From: Actinomycetota bacterium
Lineage (GTDB): Bacteria; Acidobacteriota; Blastocatellia; Chloracidobacteriales; Chloracidobacteriaceae
Direction of reading: 5' to 3'
NCBI GenBank assembly: GCA_013298335.1
Contig: JAAFHI010000099.1
Location: 1 to 8,281 of the forward strand
DNA: 8,281 bases
Shown here one piece after another: positions 5,563 through 8,281 of the stretch. Position 1 is the stretch's first letter. Each line of letters starts with the position of its first letter. The notes under the pieces are model-generated. The model was not told where the DNA came from. It was given only the letters and a program-made list of their open reading frames with translations, and searched no databases. The translations under genes were made by a program, and so were the position numbers.

Positions 5563-8281
5563 ATGGCTTTTCGAAAATTTAATCTCCTGACCATTACGCA
5601 GGCGTTCGAAAACGACCTTCATTTCGGCGAAGCCCTGTTCTTTCCTGAAGTCGCCCGGATTGAAACCGACGCCCCGACGCTGATCAAAACCGTCGAAACC
5701 AACGCCGCCGTTCTCGCCGAAGCCACGCCGCTCCTGTTTCTGCATCGGCGGATCATGCCCGAGGCTTACGAAACAGGACGCCTGACCGTCGAACTTCCCT
5801 CACCCCGGAAAACGCTGGCCTGGGAAAAGCCGCTGAAGGTGTCGTTTCGATTCATTTCCTGGGTACGGGGCGAGCGACATACCGTGGCCTATGTTCCGGC
5901 GCTCGGCATCGAGGTCGTGGTGGACGATCCGGTGGAACTCGATGCGCGTCTGCGTTCGGAAATCATGTCGGACCTGCTTCGGACGCGACGGGCCGACAAT
6001 CTCGGCGCACTGGCGCGACTCGACCGCGCTTCCGACGTTACAATCAGCCAGACCACCTTTGAGGCCGTCATTCGAACGCCCAAGGCCGCCGCCGAGGAAG
6101 ACAATCGCGAAGACAAAAACAAGAAAAATGTTTTCGATGAGGTCGCCGTCGATCTTCGGAAAGCCACGCTCAAGCCCGCGTTCGAGGTTGATGACGCCGT
6201 TCGAAGAATTGCCGACGCCTTAACCCACGCCGTGCCGCCGAGTGTGTTGCTCGTCGGGCCATCCGGCGTCGGCAAAACCGCCGCTTTTCACGAGTTCATC
6301 CGTCGGCGCGGTGAATTCGGCTTTGACGGTCGCCAGTTCTGGTCCACGACCGGGACCGATCTGGTTGCCGGAATGACCGGCTTCGGAATGTGGCAGGAGC
6401 GGTGCCGCAAATTCCGCGAGGAAACGATGAAGCGGAACGCCGTGGTGCATATCGGCAATCTGCTCGAACTCATGGAAGTCGGGAAATCCGAATCCAACGA
6501 ACTCTCGCTCGCGTCATATTTTCGTCCGATGTTTGCCCGTGGCGACTTTCAGGCCGTGGCCGAGTGTACGCCGGAACAGCTTGCCGTCATCGAGCGCCGT
6601 GACCCGCATCTGCTGACCGGTTTCCGGATCGTCAGAGTCGAAGTTCCAGGGGCGGAACCCCTGAAAGCGATACTGTTCTCGATTGCCTTGCGTCACTCTC
6701 CTTCGGCAACCGAACGAATCACGCTGGATGCACTCGACACCATGTATCGGCTGCACCGGCGTTATGCCACCTACTCGGCCATGCCCGGTCGTGCCATCCG
6801 GTTTCTCAAAAACGTTCTGGATGATTACGACGACGACGTTCTGGTTGAAGAAGAAGAGGTCACCGCGGAGTTTTCCCGCGAAACGGGGTTGCCGCTCTTT
6901 CTGCTCGACGATGCAGTGCGGATGTCGGTCGCCGACACCGAGGGGTGGTTTTCCGGTCGTGTTTTGGGGCAGAACGTCGCCGTCGAAACGGTCGTCGGCC
7001 TGATTTCGGCGGTCAAGGCGGCGCTCGCGCGCCCAAACCGCCCACTTGCGTCGCTGCTGTTCATCGGGCCGACCGGCGTCGGCAAAACCGAAATGGCGAA
7101 GGCGCTCGCCGAGTTTCTCTTTCAGAATCGTGACCGGGTGGTCAGGTTCGACATGAGCGAATACGGAGACCCGGTTGCCGTCCAGCGGCTCATCGGCGGT
7201 TTCGGGGCCAAGGAAGGGTTGTTGACGGCAAAAGTTCGCGAACAGCCGTTCTGCGTTCTGTTGCTCGACGAGTTTGAGAAAGCCGATCCGTCGCTGTTCG
7301 ATCTTTTACTTCAGGTTCTTGGCGAAGGCCGTTTGACCGACGGTGCCGGGCGCGTGGCCGATTTCACCAACGCCGTCGTGATTCTGACCTCAAATCTCGG
7401 CGCCGAAACCTTTCGTCAAAGCGCCCGCGGTTTTCTTCCTGACGCACAGGAACGAAGCGATGCCGCGCGTCATTTCGAAACCGAGGTCAGGAAGTTTTTC
7501 CGCCCGGAGTTCTACAACCGGATTGATCGGGTCGTACCGTTTCTTCCGCTCGACGAAGCCACCGCGAAACGCGTCGTCGAGCGCGAACTGAAGCTGGCCG
7601 CGCTGCGTGACGGGATTCGCTTTCGAAGTCTGACGCTCGACTATGCGCCGGATGTTCACGACGTCCTGCTCGCAAACGGCTTCGACGCGCGTTACGGCGC
7701 GCGTCCGCTCAAGCGAACCATCGAACGCGAACTCCTCGCGCCGCTCGCCGATGCCCTGAACGGATTCGCGCCCGACGCGAAGTTGAACGTGGCGGTTGGC
7801 GCGAGCGGGAAAAATGTTCTGGTAAAAGTGACGCAGGCCGAGAAAGACACCGAACGGGAAGCGAAACGCCGTCGCGAAGAGGCTGGCGTTCGGGATTCGC
7901 TCGTACGGCTGGCCGACCTCCGGCGTCGGATATTTGCGCTCGACAGTTCGACGGCGATGCGCGAAGTCCGCAACGAAATCTATCGGCTGGAACGTCTGGC
8001 CGCGATGGTTCGCAAGCGCGGGCGGGGAACTTCCGATGAAAAGGCCCGGTTGAGCCGGTTGCCGGTGCTCGACGGTATCGACATCCGGCTTTCCGCGCTT
8101 TCAAAAACCGTTGCCGAAATCGAGGAGGAAACCTTGATGAAGGTTTACGGAAAAGAGCCGATTGAGCGCATTGTGCTTGATGCGACCATGCGTATGTGTA
8201 CGGATGAACGCTCCGGAATCGTGCTCGATGTTTTCGCCACGACCTTCCAGCATCCGGATGAAGTCGTGATCTGGATCGTCG
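5563..8281 (+). CDS. Clp/Hsp100-like double AAA+ ATPase with degenerate first module (3'-truncated by window edge)
   Basis: The frame opens at the first ATG after an in-frame stop at 5470 and runs off the window after 906 residues; no clear Shine-Dalgarno precedes it. Residues 1 to about 145 are a domain I do not recognise and not the usual Clp N-domain repeat; they include RFISWVRGERHTVAYVPALG (96-115). A charged linker follows (174-189). AAA module 1 (about 190-430) has Walker A GPSGVGKT (232-239), but Walker B reads VVHIGN, with G298/N299 in place of Asp-Glu, and the arginine-finger site reads LLTGF (350-354) in place of LERRF. AAA module 2 (about 465-757) looks competent: GPTGVGKT (502-509), VLLLDEFEK (D569, E570), sensor-1 N611, arginine finger R653 in FYNRID, and sensor-2 R714 in YGARPLKR. 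No ClpB middle domain lies between the modules. Residues from about 760 onward are an extra, mostly helical and charged extension. Family members thread proteins through a hexameric pore. ClpP docking is doubtful: the region aligned to its tripeptide reads RGF (622-624). Confidence 0.9.
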   Translation, partial: MAFRKFNLLTITQAFENDLHFGEALFFPEVARIETDAPTLIKTVETNAAVLAEATPLLFLHRRIMPEAYETGRLTVELPSPRKTLAWEKPLKVSFRFISWVRGERHTVAYVPALGIEVVVDDPVELDARLRSEIMSDLLRTRRADNLGALARLDRASDVTISQTTFEAVIRTPKAAAEEDNREDKNKKNVFDEVAVDLRKATLKPAFEVDDAVRRIADALTHAVPPSVLLVGPSGVGKTAAFHEFIRRRGEFGFDGRQFWSTTGTDLVAGMTGFGMWQERCRKFREETMKRNAVVHIGNLLELMEVGKSESNELSLASYFRPMFARGDFQAVAECTPEQLAVIERRDPHLLTGFRIVRVEVPGAEPLKAILFSIALRHSPSATERITLDALDTMYRLHRRYATYSAMPGRAIRFLKNVLDDYDDDVLVEEEEVTAEFSRETGLPLFLLDDAVRMSVADTEGWFSGRVLGQNVAVETVVGLISAVKAALARPNRPLASLLFIGPTGVGKTEMAKALAEFLFQNRDRVVRFDMSEYGDPVAVQRLIGGFGAKEGLLTAKVREQPFCVLLLDEFEKADPSLFDLLLQVLGEGRLTDGAGRVADFTNAVVILTSNLGAETFRQSARGFLPDAQERSDAARHFETEVRKFFRPEFYNRIDRVVPFLPLDEATAKRVVERELKLAALRDGIRFRSLTLDYAPDVHDVLLANGFDARYGARPLKRTIERELLAPLADALNGFAPDAKLNVAVGASGKNVLVKVTQAEKDTEREAKRRREEAGVRDSLVRLADLRRRIFALDSSTAMREVRNEIYRLERLAAMVRKRGRGTSDEKARLSRLPVLDGIDIRLSALSKTVAEIEEETLMKVYGKEPIERIVLDATMRMCTDERSGIVLDVFATTFQHPDEVVIWIV

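Noticed and set aside
5889..6275. 128-codon - strand frame within the AAA+ gene
   Set aside because: It is Ser/Arg/Ala-rich shadow sequence opposite the conserved AAA+ frame, including the D1 Walker A region.
8101..8281. Possible release-factor-like or nuclease domain at the AAA+ C-terminus
   Set aside because: The coiled-coil followed by a globular segment gave a vague resemblance only; no diagnostic motif is visible before the window ends.

Overview
The window looks like chromosomal DNA from a GC-rich Gram-negative-type bacterium, most plausibly an Acidobacteriota member. The main reason is the large Oar-like TonB-dependent receptor with an N-terminal carboxypeptidase-regulatory-like domain, a family greatly expanded in that phylum. 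This assignment is inference; no rRNA or other phylogenetic marker is present. All four genes lie on the + strand, and no tRNA, rRNA, CRISPR array, insertion sequence or integrase was seen.

Layout. (1) Positions 3-650: the 3' end of a membrane fatty-acid-desaturase-family gene, with its second and third histidine boxes and a membrane segment; the 5' end lies outside. (2) Positions 651-931: an intergenic stretch with a perfect 23-bp palindrome (674-728; 668-734 with one mismatch) and two short stem-loops just before the next gene. (3) Positions 932-4003: a 1023-residue outer-membrane receptor whose first ~500 bases are clearly poorer in G+C than the rest, suggesting a mosaic gene. (4) Positions 4069-5457: a three-domain protein (metallo-beta-lactamase-fold persulfide dioxygenase, Cys-less pseudo-rhodanese, active rhodanese) with the architecture of CstB; it probably detoxifies reactive sulfur. 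(5) Position 5563 to the window end: a large Clp/Hsp100-type double AAA+ ATPase, cut by the window edge after 906 residues.

The most unusual gene is the last one. Its second AAA+ module has all the catalytic residues. Its first module keeps Walker A but has lost both Walker B acidic residues and both arginine-finger residues. The D2 pore loop is shortened, the usual Clp N-domain and the ClpB middle domain are absent, and there is an unfamiliar N-terminal domain and a helical C-terminal extension. It looks like a repurposed unfoldase; its partners, if any, would lie downstream of the window.

The genes do not form an obvious single pathway. The receptor and the persulfide dioxygenase are 65 bp apart, and the dioxygenase and the ATPase 105 bp apart, with no convincing terminator between them, so co-transcription is possible but unproven.
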